In this document: piece by piece, positions 9,001-14,618 of the stretch
How the letters are laid out: each line of letters begins with the position of its first letter
How positions within the stretch are numbered: the stretch's first letter is position 1
Assembly: GCA_938045445.1 (NCBI GenBank)
Contig: CALIMM010000013.1
Coordinates: forward strand, 1 to 21,838
Length of the DNA: 21,838 bases
Source of the DNA: an uncultured Candidatus Saccharibacteria bacterium
GTDB taxonomy: Bacteria > Patescibacteriota > Saccharimonadia > Saccharimonadales > Saccharimonadaceae
Reading direction: 5' to 3'
The notes under the pieces: model-generated
Seen by the model: the letters and a program-made list of their open reading frames with translations, nothing else
Told to the model about the DNA's origin: nothing
Databases searched by the model: none
Translations under genes and position numbers: made by a program

Positions 9001-9504
9001 AGGCTCAGCCGATTCATACGACTCCCCTGCTAATTCTGCCCCGTCCGCCTGCTGCGACAGTGGCATGATTGTCAGCCCACGGCGACGCACAGGCGTATTG
9101 CCAGTATCGGTATCAGAGGTAGCGTCAGTGGATGCCGCATCATCAGTCTGTACCGCTTCATCAGTGCTATTAGTATTATCCTGAGGTACTGACGCAGGTG
9201 ATTGTTTGGCTGGCGTTGCATCATCTGATGAGCCCATCTGCTGCGCTGAGTCTGTTGAAGTATTATCTTGGACACTTGGGGTGCTTGTATCTTGCGTGCC
9301 ATTACTTTCCTCAGGACGAGCTGAGGTTACTACTGACGTCGTTTGCTGGGATGGTACAGCTTGGCTGTTTGATGAGGCCGAATCTTTGCTTGGTGTGGCG
9401 GCAGGTGCTTCAGACGGCTTGTCTGGCGTTGTTGGCAGCTGACCAGACTGGCGCATGAGGTCGTGCACCGCGCGGTCGAGTTCGTCGAAGTCTATATCTG
9501 GCAT
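6049..9504 (-). CDS. Giant acidic disordered protein with C-terminal membrane anchor, unknown function
   Basis: 1151 residues from the ATG at 9504, which has an AAAGGAAA ribosome site; an upstream TTG at 9534 overlaps a -10-like TATAAA. I do not recognise the family. Composition is dominated by D, E, P, A, T and S; I count 13 lysines and see no cysteine. A short ordered N-terminus, MPDIDFDELDRAVHDLM, is the only likely folded part before the tail. There is no signal peptide. Sparse basic patches stand out: VRRRGLTIMP at 139-148, RPRGRFMDIV at 771-780 and RPRVRRQG at 794-801. Short motifs recur: L[YF]AP at 453, 675, 682 and 932, SLYP at 958 and 996, PAWPE at 485 and 511. Residues 1114-1118 (KKSRR) precede a single hydrophobic helix at about 1124-1147 and then the end, so it is probably tail-anchored with the acidic part in the cytoplasm. 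A scaffold or tether role is a guess. Confidence 0.85.
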   Translation of the reverse strand: MPDIDFDELDRAVHDLMRQSGQLPTTPDKPSEAPAATPSKDSASSNSQAVPSQQTTSVVTSARPEESNGTQDTSTPSVQDNTSTDSAQQMGSSDDATPAKQSPASVPQDNTNSTDEAVQTDDAASTDATSDTDTGNTPVRRRGLTIMPLSQQADGAELAGESYESAEPEPAVDRARALSESVVASEREPASIPTTPEQTDTDGTEPAPQVTPLDTATPAVPATESVSSQPQPAAVVTVDPYDIITPASDDDEDDDVYADRAQFFGRSAARPFVASPAREATPVDDVSSTTDSDEPSPVAETDNTASAPSDGAASEGTSAAATEEEMPATIEQVESETPTMPYQFAGEDAEGDDDDEALVRHLNEVNQAQDDDAEPAQTSVVDDLDDAFAPQPLVIPPPTEEESDTSLPPAEVVVKPADDAYTANNVPVVAPQDEPDNTTSVSDTDEANDDQLLYAPETSASTDMPVALSGDDTSDSEVVQPLDEPAWPELQYDEPGNVPGVQASDVDHATPAWPEVATDSTSVADDSQTAAQVADADMLSEHVSFGDEGMPWQDELAAPSTQSHVDDVAPAELLTAERAIPDTVVANDNPSSQPEETRTEDAMPEAHVDRPLPLLSTYNEHRATPEPYLDTSLPDSQEEANAIDAANVAQNTNDTAQNTVAMQLSDTPDGQPEQLYAPTTPLFAPADDVVAKAQQIIAARPETSTNDTPTSPQKEEDTPENAPEVVPITLSQPVDQQTKPSVADVPAMHTADETAPTEPNDDQAAAPSIQRPRGRFMDIVGGAAPVAAAAQTARPRVRRQGAVVEPLTSSAPVVGMDIRPAPGHEPAQHHAEAANDRADGEAKVSDGAAPDETPSAGTLDLQPGDEKPLSYTPFLPDAEAKVDKRPLGGADTLVGDAPTLADTTPMGMYHDEPGAFGIAPADANEPSIPQHLFAPHDEHASAEQFIDALTDTSENAPSLYPTDDHYPLPEQDTPEAATADDEPMYQLEDHYGADRSLYPDEPADSHEASADGAGPQFAEDEIDLSLPVPGPGEPDIDYYGEAERVEAEPMTVETEWDDEPTANDQAHVGTIEEAAATTQNGDTALALHQALQEENEGNVVAPIYSAEEFTRAPKKSRRRPEQAAGWIWLLWIVMLLALGAGLGAVYYTLFT

Positions 9505-9525
9505 GAACGGTTTCCTTTGTTTGTT

Positions 9526-9531
9526 TTTATA
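9526..9531 (-). promoter_or_regulatory. Proximal -10-like box of the acidic protein gene
   Basis: TATAAA on the minus strand lies 21 bases before the ATG at 9504, so a transcript from here would have a leader of about 15 nt that just includes the AAAGGAAA ribosome site. No matching -35 is seen. A second possible promoter lies further upstream at 9671-9699. Confidence 0.4.
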
Positions 9532-9640
9532 CAAGCTCTACAATTTTTGTGTGGTGCACACCAGTCCACACCCTGATACAACGAACCGGAGCCTCGTATC
9601 GAGTTTTGGATACTACCTCGGTTGTTGATCAATCGTATGC

Positions 9641-9694
9641 CCACAATGTATCGCTTATGTTGTTTTCTCTAGTGTAGCTTATTTGACATTGTGG
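9641..9694. repeat. Inverted repeat with 9-bp arms around a promoter-like region
   Basis: CCACAATGT at 9641-9649 is repeated as its exact reverse complement ACATTGTGG at 9686-9694, 36 bases apart. The space between the arms includes the TACACT box of a minus-strand promoter candidate, and the right arm touches its -35. This could be a pair of operator half-sites or an RNA hairpin in a longer leader. Confidence 0.5.
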
Positions 9695-9699
9695 TGCAA
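9671..9699 (-). promoter_or_regulatory. Distal promoter candidate of the acidic protein gene
   Basis: The minus strand shows TTGCAC (9694-9699), a 17-bp spacer and TACACT (9671-9676). Transcription from here would give a leader of about 160 nt before the ATG at 9504. The -35 matches consensus at only three of six positions. Confidence 0.35.
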
Positions 9700-10041
9700 C
9701 TCACCTTGCTCATTTGATGCGAAGTATCGATCCATCGATTGCTACATTCACACCATCGTGTTGCGCTCTCGGCAATAGCCCACCTCTGGTCGATTAATCA
9801 ATTATTTTGCAAAGAGCGTTCATGCTATGTGATGTTATTTTTACACTACTTTTTTCATATACGATGTATTATATACAACGACACAGCATGCGAAGTTACT
9901 GCAAACGGCCTACTGCTACTCTTTATCCTTATAGAACACACCAATTTTTAGCGACAAACAGCTCGACGTACTTCGTACTCTGCCTATACCCTCTTGCAAT
10001 CGGCAGGTAATGCATACACAGATTGCTTCTGTTTCACTGAC

Positions 10042-10072
10042 AAAAACACCCACCATATGGTAGGTGGGTGTT
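10042..10072 (-). terminator. Intrinsic terminator of pyruvate kinase
   Basis: On the minus strand a perfect 10-bp stem, AACACCCACC with GGTGGGTGTT, closes an 8-base loop and runs into TTTTTG. It begins 23 bases after the pyk stop codon. This is the clearest terminator in the window. Confidence 0.9.
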
Positions 10073-10094
10073 CCTATCAGTTGCTTTGGTAAGC

Positions 10095-11525
10095 TTAGCG
10101 CTCGAAGGTGCGGACGCTCAGCGTATCCGTCCCACCAGTCGCGCCAGGCTGGCGACCACTGATAATGACGGCCGTAACCGATGATACATCACCAAAGGCA
10201 CCTTGGCTCAGCAACTCGCGTGTTAGGTCGCTGCCAAGCTGTTGACTGTCAGGCCGGACGAAGCTGCGCGTTGCATACGACAAGGCAAGCTGCTGCGCCA
10301 CACGGGGGTCTGGTGCCACCGCAATAATTGGCAACTCCGGTCGACACGCAGCGATACGTGCCGCTGTCGCACCAGAATGCGTCTCGGCAACGATCACTGT
10401 TGCGTCAACCTTATGAGCCACATCAACGGCAGCGTGAGCAATTGCGTTGAGCCGGCGGTTGGTGCGGCCCTCCTCGATGGGCATGTCATTCATCGGCCAG
10501 CGCGACTGAGTGTAGCGCACGGTGTCGGCCATCATTTTAACGGCCTCAACTGGATAGTCGCCATTAGCCGTCTCGTCAGAAAGCATCACGACATCTGTCC
10601 CAAGGATAGCAGCAGTTGCAACGTCGCTCACCTCAGCCCGGGTTGGCTCGGGGTTATCGACCATGCTGGCTAGCATCTGCGTGGCAACAATCGAGAGCTT
10701 GCCATACTTGCGGCAGAGGCGGATGATTTCGCGCTCGACGATTGGCACAATCTCTGGGCTCGTCTCGACCGCGAGGTCACCGCGGGCAACCATCACGCCA
10801 TCAGCCGCCTTAACGATCGCCTTAAGTGTCTCTGGCTCGATAGCCGCCTTGGTCTCTACCTTAGCAATGATCTGGGCAGTCGAACCATGGCTCAGCAAAA
10901 TCTGTCGTAGGTTGTTGATATCCTCTGCGCTCTGGATGAAGCTCAGTGCCACAAAGTCGATATCTTTATCTGCCCCGAACTCAACATCAGCCAAGTCCTT
11001 TGGCGTGAGGATGTCACCGCCAAAGTCGGTGTCGGGTAGGTTGAGCCCCTTGCGGCTCATCAAGAAGCCATCATTACTCAGGCGCACCTTAATAGCAGTA
11101 TCGCTAACGCGCTCGGTCATCTCACCGCGCAATTTACCATCGAAGAGGTAGACAGGCTCACCTACCTTAACCTTGTCGGCAAGGTTATACTGGATAGGCA
11201 AACGGTTACTGCCATCGTGCTCCTCCACCGCGTGGTCAAGGATGATTTCATCTCCCGCCGCAATGTCGAAGTGATTGTCCTTGAGTACACCAAGGCGAAT
11301 CTTTGGCCCTTGCAAGTCTTGCAAAATCGCGACAGTGCGACCAACGGTGGCACTCGCCTTGCGAATCCATGCAATCTGGTCAAGCCGCTCCTCGTACGAG
11401 CCATGGCTAAAGTTGAGGCGAAAGCCATTGGCACCCGCCCGGATCAACGCTTCTATTTTCTCTGGTGTGTTGGTAGCTGGCCCCAGAGTAGCCAGTATCT
11501 TTGTACGTTTTGTAGAGTTATTCAT
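10095..11525 (-). CDS. pyk: Pyruvate kinase
   Basis: 476 residues from the ATG at 11525. It converts phosphoenolpyruvate and ADP to pyruvate and ATP, the last ATP-yielding step of glycolysis. Seen in order: KILATLGPAT at 9-18, GFRLNFSHG at 34-42 with the substrate-binding Arg at 36, LQDLQGPKIRLG at 68-79, a B domain at about 80-170, the catalytic Lys in AKVETKAAIEP (K222, E224), MVARGDLAVE at 245-254 with metal-binding D250, and VATQMLASM with PTRAEVSDVA. Usual GDLG is GDLA here, and the usual SGET segment reads SDETANGDYP. The frame stays open upstream to 11621, but the extra 32 codons contain the predicted -10 box (TGCTATAAT) and are not family-like, so the ATG at 11525 is chosen. It is a single-gene unit with its own terminator. 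Confidence 0.96.
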   Translation of the reverse strand: MNNSTKRTKILATLGPATNTPEKIEALIRAGANGFRLNFSHGSYEERLDQIAWIRKASATVGRTVAILQDLQGPKIRLGVLKDNHFDIAAGDEIILDHAVEEHDGSNRLPIQYNLADKVKVGEPVYLFDGKLRGEMTERVSDTAIKVRLSNDGFLMSRKGLNLPDTDFGGDILTPKDLADVEFGADKDIDFVALSFIQSAEDINNLRQILLSHGSTAQIIAKVETKAAIEPETLKAIVKAADGVMVARGDLAVETSPEIVPIVEREIIRLCRKYGKLSIVATQMLASMVDNPEPTRAEVSDVATAAILGTDVVMLSDETANGDYPVEAVKMMADTVRYTQSRWPMNDMPIEEGRTNRRLNAIAHAAVDVAHKVDATVIVAETHSGATAARIAACRPELPIIAVAPDPRVAQQLALSYATRSFVRPDSQQLGSDLTRELLSQGAFGDVSSVTAVIISGRQPGATGGTDTLSVRTFER

Positions 11526-11534
11526 TGCGTACAT

Positions 11535-11563
11535 ATTATAGCAGCATAATGCCAAATAGTGAA
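11535..11563 (-). promoter_or_regulatory. Promoter of pyk, nearly leaderless
   Basis: The minus strand has TTCACT (11558-11563), a 17-bp spacer and an extended -10 TGCTATAAT (TATAAT at 11535-11540). The -10 ends nine bases before the ATG at 11525, so the leader would be zero to three bases. No ribosome site is present. Confidence 0.7.
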
Positions 11564-11663
11564 ACATAAGCAATATTGCTTGCCGAGGTGTATTGAGCAA
11601 TAGATTCGGAGCTTCATTCATTTCTCACACCTTGTCGCTCGCTATTCCTCGTCCTCTAGCACG

Positions 11664-11694
11664 ATAAGGGTCATTCTCTGTCATATACCCTTAT
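11664..11694. repeat. Inverted repeat, 8-bp arms
   Basis: ATAAGGGT at 11664-11671 and its exact complement ACCCTTAT at 11687-11694 are separated by 15 bases. It lies in the divergent region between pyk and the small membrane protein gene, and could be an operator or a hairpin. No T-run follows on either strand. Confidence 0.55.
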
Positions 11695-11714
11695 ACCAGA
11701 ACTAAGCATAGATT

Positions 11715-11729
11715 ATGGCAATCTGCCAT
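11715..11729. repeat. Short palindrome ATGGCA-ATC-TGCCAT
   Basis: Two six-base arms in exact inverted orientation are separated by three bases, in the same divergent region as the preceding inverted repeat. The size suits a dimeric regulator half-site pair, but chance is not excluded. Confidence 0.4.
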
Positions 11730-11794
11730 CATATACTACCTGTATGAAATGGTGAGAGGTAGGTGGATAGATTGAGGTAGACATAGGAGGGGAT

Positions 11795-11841
11795 ACAGTA
11801 TATACGTGTCGAACATTTGACAGTACTGTATAATCACAGTA
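11795..11841 (+). promoter_or_regulatory. Repeated ACAGTA/TACTGT half-sites over a promoter (candidate operator)
   Basis: ACAGTA occurs at 11795-11800, 11820-11825 and 11836-11841, and its complement TACTGT at 11824-11829. The last pair makes an exact TACTGT-N6-ACAGTA dyad, and 11820-11829 is the perfect palindrome ACAGTACTGT. The sites overlap the -35 (TTGACA) and reach the -10 of the plus-strand promoter, the expected layout for a repressor. The half-site equals that of the E. coli LexA box, but the spacer is six bases instead of eight, so LexA control is only a possibility. Confidence 0.6.
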
Positions 11842-11845
11842 TGCT
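11817..11845 (+). promoter_or_regulatory. Promoter of the 79-residue membrane protein gene
   Basis: TTGACA at 11817-11822, a 17-bp spacer and TATGCT at 11840-11845. The predicted leader is about 32 nt and carries TAAGGAG at 11868-11874. A TATAAT at 11829-11834 is an alternative -10 but lacks a -35. Confidence 0.65.
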
Positions 11846-11883
11846 AAGATATAACATCACTTTACTATAAGGAGTCTAACACT

Positions 11884-12123
11884 ATGGCACCATCCCTCTT
11901 ACATCTCGCGTTGGCACTCGACTGCTTTGGCGGTATTCTCTATCTCTTGTTTGCACCGCGCATACCACGAGCTTTCTTGCCGTGGCTGACGGCAGGGATC
12001 ATCGCGCTTCATCTTGTGGCGGCTGGCATATTGTACTGGCTGAGGCAAGATGGTGAGCTCCTCGTCCTGCCTATGGCATTGTATGCTGTAGCACCAATTG
12101 TTCGGCGCTACCAGGGCAAGTAA
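11884..12123 (+). CDS. Small membrane protein of unknown function
   Basis: 79 residues, and the only complete plus-strand gene in the window. The sequence is mostly hydrophobic, with three likely membrane segments at about 5-24, 29-53 and 57-73 separated by short polar turns (APRIPR, RQDGE), ending RRYQGK. Start choice is supported by TAAGGAG nine bases before the ATG and by a consensus-like promoter. I do not recognise the family. It is divergent from pyk, and dyad half-sites cover its promoter, so expression is probably controlled. A toxin-like or stress-induced membrane peptide is conceivable from size and regulation, but nothing in the sequence proves it. Confidence 0.72.
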   Translation: MAPSLLHLALALDCFGGILYLLFAPRIPRAFLPWLTAGIIALHLVAAGILYWLRQDGELLVLPMALYAVAPIVRRYQGK

Positions 12124-12127
12124 AAAC

Positions 12128-12472
12128 ATCTACATCTCTTGCAAAAGAACTTCTCAGAGGTAAGGCCACTAGCGTAGATAGAGCAATACCGCAGCGTTAT
12201 CGGCTGCGGTATCTTGCTAGCGAAAAAGGAAATAACGCTAAGCTTGGCTTAGAATAAAGCGCTTTCTCTCCGAGAGAAACGCAAACATAATGGCTCGCTC
12301 ATGAGCAAAAGAGGAGGAATGATCACCCATCGCGCCTATCCACCCTGGTGGAGACCTCTGGCAAATCCGTTGCCAACTGGCGATAGCGCACACGGCTGAT
12401 CGCTGCACCAGTAGCCTAACCCATAGCTACCTCTGTGCTAACATGTGTTCGAAGTACCTTATCAGTACCCCC
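12128..12472 (-). ncRNA. Candidate structured non-coding RNA
   Basis: About 340 bases with no convincing gene and eight inverted repeats: 12186-12212 (perfect 10-bp stem, 7-base loop), 12238-12252, 12259-12282 (8 bp plus 3 after a bulge), 12297-12306, 12339-12352, 12359-12375 (6-bp stem), 12380-12403 and 12411-12430. A good minus-strand promoter lies just upstream at 12479-12507. The predicted RNA would begin near GTAGGGGGTACTG. The 3' end is uncertain; a run of five T near 12122-12126 is one option. I compared it with tmRNA, RNase P, SRP, 6S and T-box signatures without a full match. The strand and both ends are inferred. Confidence 0.35.
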
Positions 12473-12478
12473 TACGAC

Positions 12479-12507
12479 AGTGTAGCACTATATCGAACAA
12501 TTAGCAA
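12479..12507 (-). promoter_or_regulatory. Minus-strand promoter before the structured region
   Basis: TTGCTA (12502-12507), a 17-bp spacer, and TACACT (12479-12484) preceded by TGC, making an extended -10. No protein gene lies downstream on this strand before the convergent membrane protein gene, which supports a non-coding transcript. Confidence 0.5.
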
Positions 12508-12709
12508 ACGTTTGTTTCATTTTTTGAGAATTTTGTTCGAGATTGTTGCCGAATGTTATATATTTGTAACCAAACTGTGTATCGCACTACTCATTGCTTA
12601 CAACCATAGCCATCATCTCATCTACTGCCTGACTTGCAGCAGAATATGACATTAAATACGCCCGGGTTTCTCGCAAAAACTACGAGTAGGTATACCCATT
12701 ATGTCGTCA
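12508..12709. other. AT-rich non-coding stretch after the polysaccharide operon
   Basis: No gene or clear terminator is seen. A perfect 10-bp palindrome CAAACGTTTG lies at 12505-12514, at the edge of the upstream promoter. The vanZ-like gene ends at 12710, and no T-rich hairpin follows it, so transcription may read through. Confidence 0.5.
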
Positions 12710-13183
12710 TCAATCGTTCCTGGCAGTGCTCTTGCGTAATGATCGCCAGCGCATCATCCACGCGCAAAGCCCCACCCCCACCAGTGCCGCTATGCTGTCA
12801 ATCATCACATCGCGCAGTTCGCCGCTGCGCCCTGGCACGAAGAGCTGATGGATCTCGTCTGTCACTGCATAGAGACTGCAACTCAGCAAGGCAAGGCTCG
12901 CTACGGTGCGCGCTCGCCAGCGGCGGATGCTGATGCGCAAGGCACGATACATCAATATACCAAGGATAAAATACGCAATGATATGAGCACTCTTGCGCAC
13001 AAGAAATGTCAAGAGAGCCGTGCTCACCCCTGGCATAGCCTGCTGCAAATGCCCAACAATCACCCCACTCTGCCCGCTAGAGACAGCAGCAGGCTGGTGG
13101 GAGAGAGTGAAGACAACTAAAGCCCAACCACAAACAATCACATAATTACGTATGATGACTGTTTTTTGCTTTGTATTTGTCAT
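12710..13183 (-). CDS. VanZ-family membrane protein
   Basis: 157 residues with about four membrane segments. Family hallmarks are FTLSHQP near 21-27, RKSAHIIAYFILGIL near 63-77 and the block TDEIHQLFVPGRSGELRDVM near 107-126, ending in a hydrophobic helix. VanZ proteins are integral membrane proteins linked to teicoplanin tolerance in one system, and their general biochemical role is not known. It is last in the polysaccharide operon, 10 bp after the flippase stop. No Shine-Dalgarno site precedes its ATG, so translation may depend on coupling. Its position suggests a role in surface polymer or lipid-carrier processes, but that is inference. Confidence 0.88.
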   Translation of the reverse strand: MTNTKQKTVIIRNYVIVCGWALVVFTLSHQPAAVSSGQSGVIVGHLQQAMPGVSTALLTFLVRKSAHIIAYFILGILMYRALRISIRRWRARTVASLALLSCSLYAVTDEIHQLFVPGRSGELRDVMIDSIAALVGVGLCAWMMRWRSLRKSTARND

Positions 13184-13193
13184 ATAGCATATA

Positions 13194-14618
13194 TTATTTA
13201 TGGTGAGGCATTTTGTCTAGGTACTTTTTGATGGGTATCTTGGCGAAGAGATCCTTCATCAAGATAATACCTACTGCCATAATCACTATACAGGCTATGA
13301 TAGAAACAACTTTCGGCACATGAGTATAGTAGATAGTCCCCCCGGCTATTAATACAGCTCCAGAGCATATAATGCTTTGTGCACGATAGCGTACCTTAAC
13401 ATACCGTTGGACATGAATATGCCGTATCACTGCCATGCAGGCAAAGGCTATAGCAGTCGAGAGTGCCGAAGCATAAACACCAATAACACCCACCAAAGCA
13501 AGGTTGACGACGATGTTAATTACTGCGGCCGCAAGGGAGCTATTGGCAACCTCTTTTGTTTTTTTCTTAGCAATGTATATCGCAGAGTAATTGCCAAGGA
13601 TCGCCTGGAAAAAAGCCCCTATCGCCAAAATGGGTATTAAGCCATGCGCATCCGCATATTCTGCACCAACGATTCGTGAATAGAATATATCTATTACCAA
13701 CACATACACCACAGTTGCAAATGAGTATAGCCGCAAGCACATGTCGGACACCTTCGAAAAAAATGCGTCCCTATCTCGCGAAGTAATATGAAGAGAGGCA
13801 GATTCGCTCCAACTCATATTAAATATGCCAAATAGTATACTTGGGACAAATGCAAATTTATTCGCAATCGCATACATACCATTTGCGGCTGCACCAATAA
13901 ACATCGAAATAATAGTCCTGTCCGAAACATTGAGTACCCACCATGCGATATTATTTGGCAAAAGTGGAATAGCGTATCGCAGCATATCCGAACGCAATGA
14001 TTGGTGCGTCTCGCCATGTAGCAAGCGAATGCGTTTCTTCTGACGAATAATCACTAATAGGTAGCATGTACCTACTAAATTCGCGAGCGCCAACGATATC
14101 ATCAAGCTAAAGGCAGGTAGTCGCATAACCGCGACAAAGACAAAGGAGCATAGTGTACTTACCACACCAATGAGTATGCTCGCGATGGAAAAATGCTTTG
14201 CATCACCAACTCCTCGCGTAAATTGCAGTAGCACCGCAGATACGACAGAGAGCACAATATTGAGACACACAAGAATCAAATACGGGATAGCAACAAACAG
14301 CGACCCTATAGCTAACAAAGCAATAGCTAGTCCTGTTATAGGCAAAACTATTTTAAATATCGTCGATAGAATGCTACTGAGCCTGTCCGCATCATTGCGC
14401 GAATCGATCGCAAACCGAAATGCCGCAAATTCCAGCTGCACCGATAATATTGGCGCAAACAGAGCAATATACGTCAAGATGAGGTCAACCTGCCCATAGT
14501 CACTTGCAGACAAATAAAATGTATACAGAGGAACAAGCAAGAACGCTACGGCCTGCGTCGTGATCTTGCTAATAGTGAGGAGGGCGGTGTTTTTTATTAG
14601 CTCAGCAGATCTGCTCAT
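13194..14618 (-). CDS. wzx: Wzx-type oligosaccharide flippase
   Basis: 474 residues, almost entirely membrane helices, about 12 to 14 in number. It belongs to the polysaccharide transporter/flippase superfamily, which moves undecaprenyl-linked repeat units across the membrane. The N-terminus NTALLTISKITTQAVAFLL and LVPLYTFYLSASDYGQVD is typical, as is IPLLPNNIAWWVLNVSDR in mid-protein. The ATG overlaps the upstream pyruvyl transferase stop by four bases (ATGA), indicating translational coupling, and an AAGGCGG ribosome site lies inside that gene. Identification rests on family hallmarks plus the surrounding glycosyltransferase and Wzy-like genes; substrate specificity cannot be read. Confidence 0.92.
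   Translation of the reverse strand: MSRSAELIKNTALLTISKITTQAVAFLLVPLYTFYLSASDYGQVDLILTYIALFAPILSVQLEFAAFRFAIDSRNDADRLSSILSTIFKIVLPITGLAIALLAIGSLFVAIPYLILVCLNIVLSVVSAVLLQFTRGVGDAKHFSIASILIGVVSTLCSFVFVAVMRLPAFSLMISLALANLVGTCYLLVIIRQKKRIRLLHGETHQSLRSDMLRYAIPLLPNNIAWWVLNVSDRTIISMFIGAAANGMYAIANKFAFVPSILFGIFNMSWSESASLHITSRDRDAFFSKVSDMCLRLYSFATVVYVLVIDIFYSRIVGAEYADAHGLIPILAIGAFFQAILGNYSAIYIAKKKTKEVANSSLAAAVINIVVNLALVGVIGVYASALSTAIAFACMAVIRHIHVQRYVKVRYRAQSIICSGAVLIAGGTIYYTHVPKVVSIIACIVIMAVGIILMKDLFAKIPIKKYLDKMPHHK

Larger units (their letters stand above)
9535..10041. other. Long non-coding region between the acidic protein gene and pyk
   Basis: About 500 bases without a gene that I can support. It contains minus-strand promoter-like boxes at 9671-9699, an inverted repeat at 9641-9694, two ATCGAT copies at 9726-9739 and a small GTAC-TTC-GTAC hairpin near 9969. 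The stretch 9780-9960 is AT-rich. Plus-strand reading frames here lack ribosome sites and protein-like composition. I looked for tRNA, RNase P and SRP RNA signatures and saw none. Confidence 0.6.

Noticed and set aside
9739..10010. Two overlapping 67-70 residue plus-strand frames in the non-coding region
   Set aside because: No ribosome sites, AT-rich shadow-like composition, and no promoter at the right spacing.
12325..12350. T-box-like AGGGTGG on the minus strand
   Set aside because: The rest of the T-box bulge sequence does not match, and no aminoacyl-tRNA synthetase or amino-acid gene lies downstream.
12301..12399. 32-codon frame MSKRGGMITHRAYPPWWRPL..., with GAGGAGG before its second ATG
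   Set aside because: The GAGGAGG is only one base from the inner ATG, the frame is short, and it lies across several hairpins of the candidate RNA. A real small peptide is not excluded.
12440..12475. tmRNA-like 5' end on the minus strand (GGGGGTACTGAT, then TTCGAAC)
   Set aside because: No acceptor-pairing 3' end, no T-arm and no CCA region within 400 bases, and no tag frame of usual type.
12443..12649. 68-residue plus-strand reading frame
   Set aside because: No ribosome site, overlaps the minus-strand promoter candidate, and no recognisable features.
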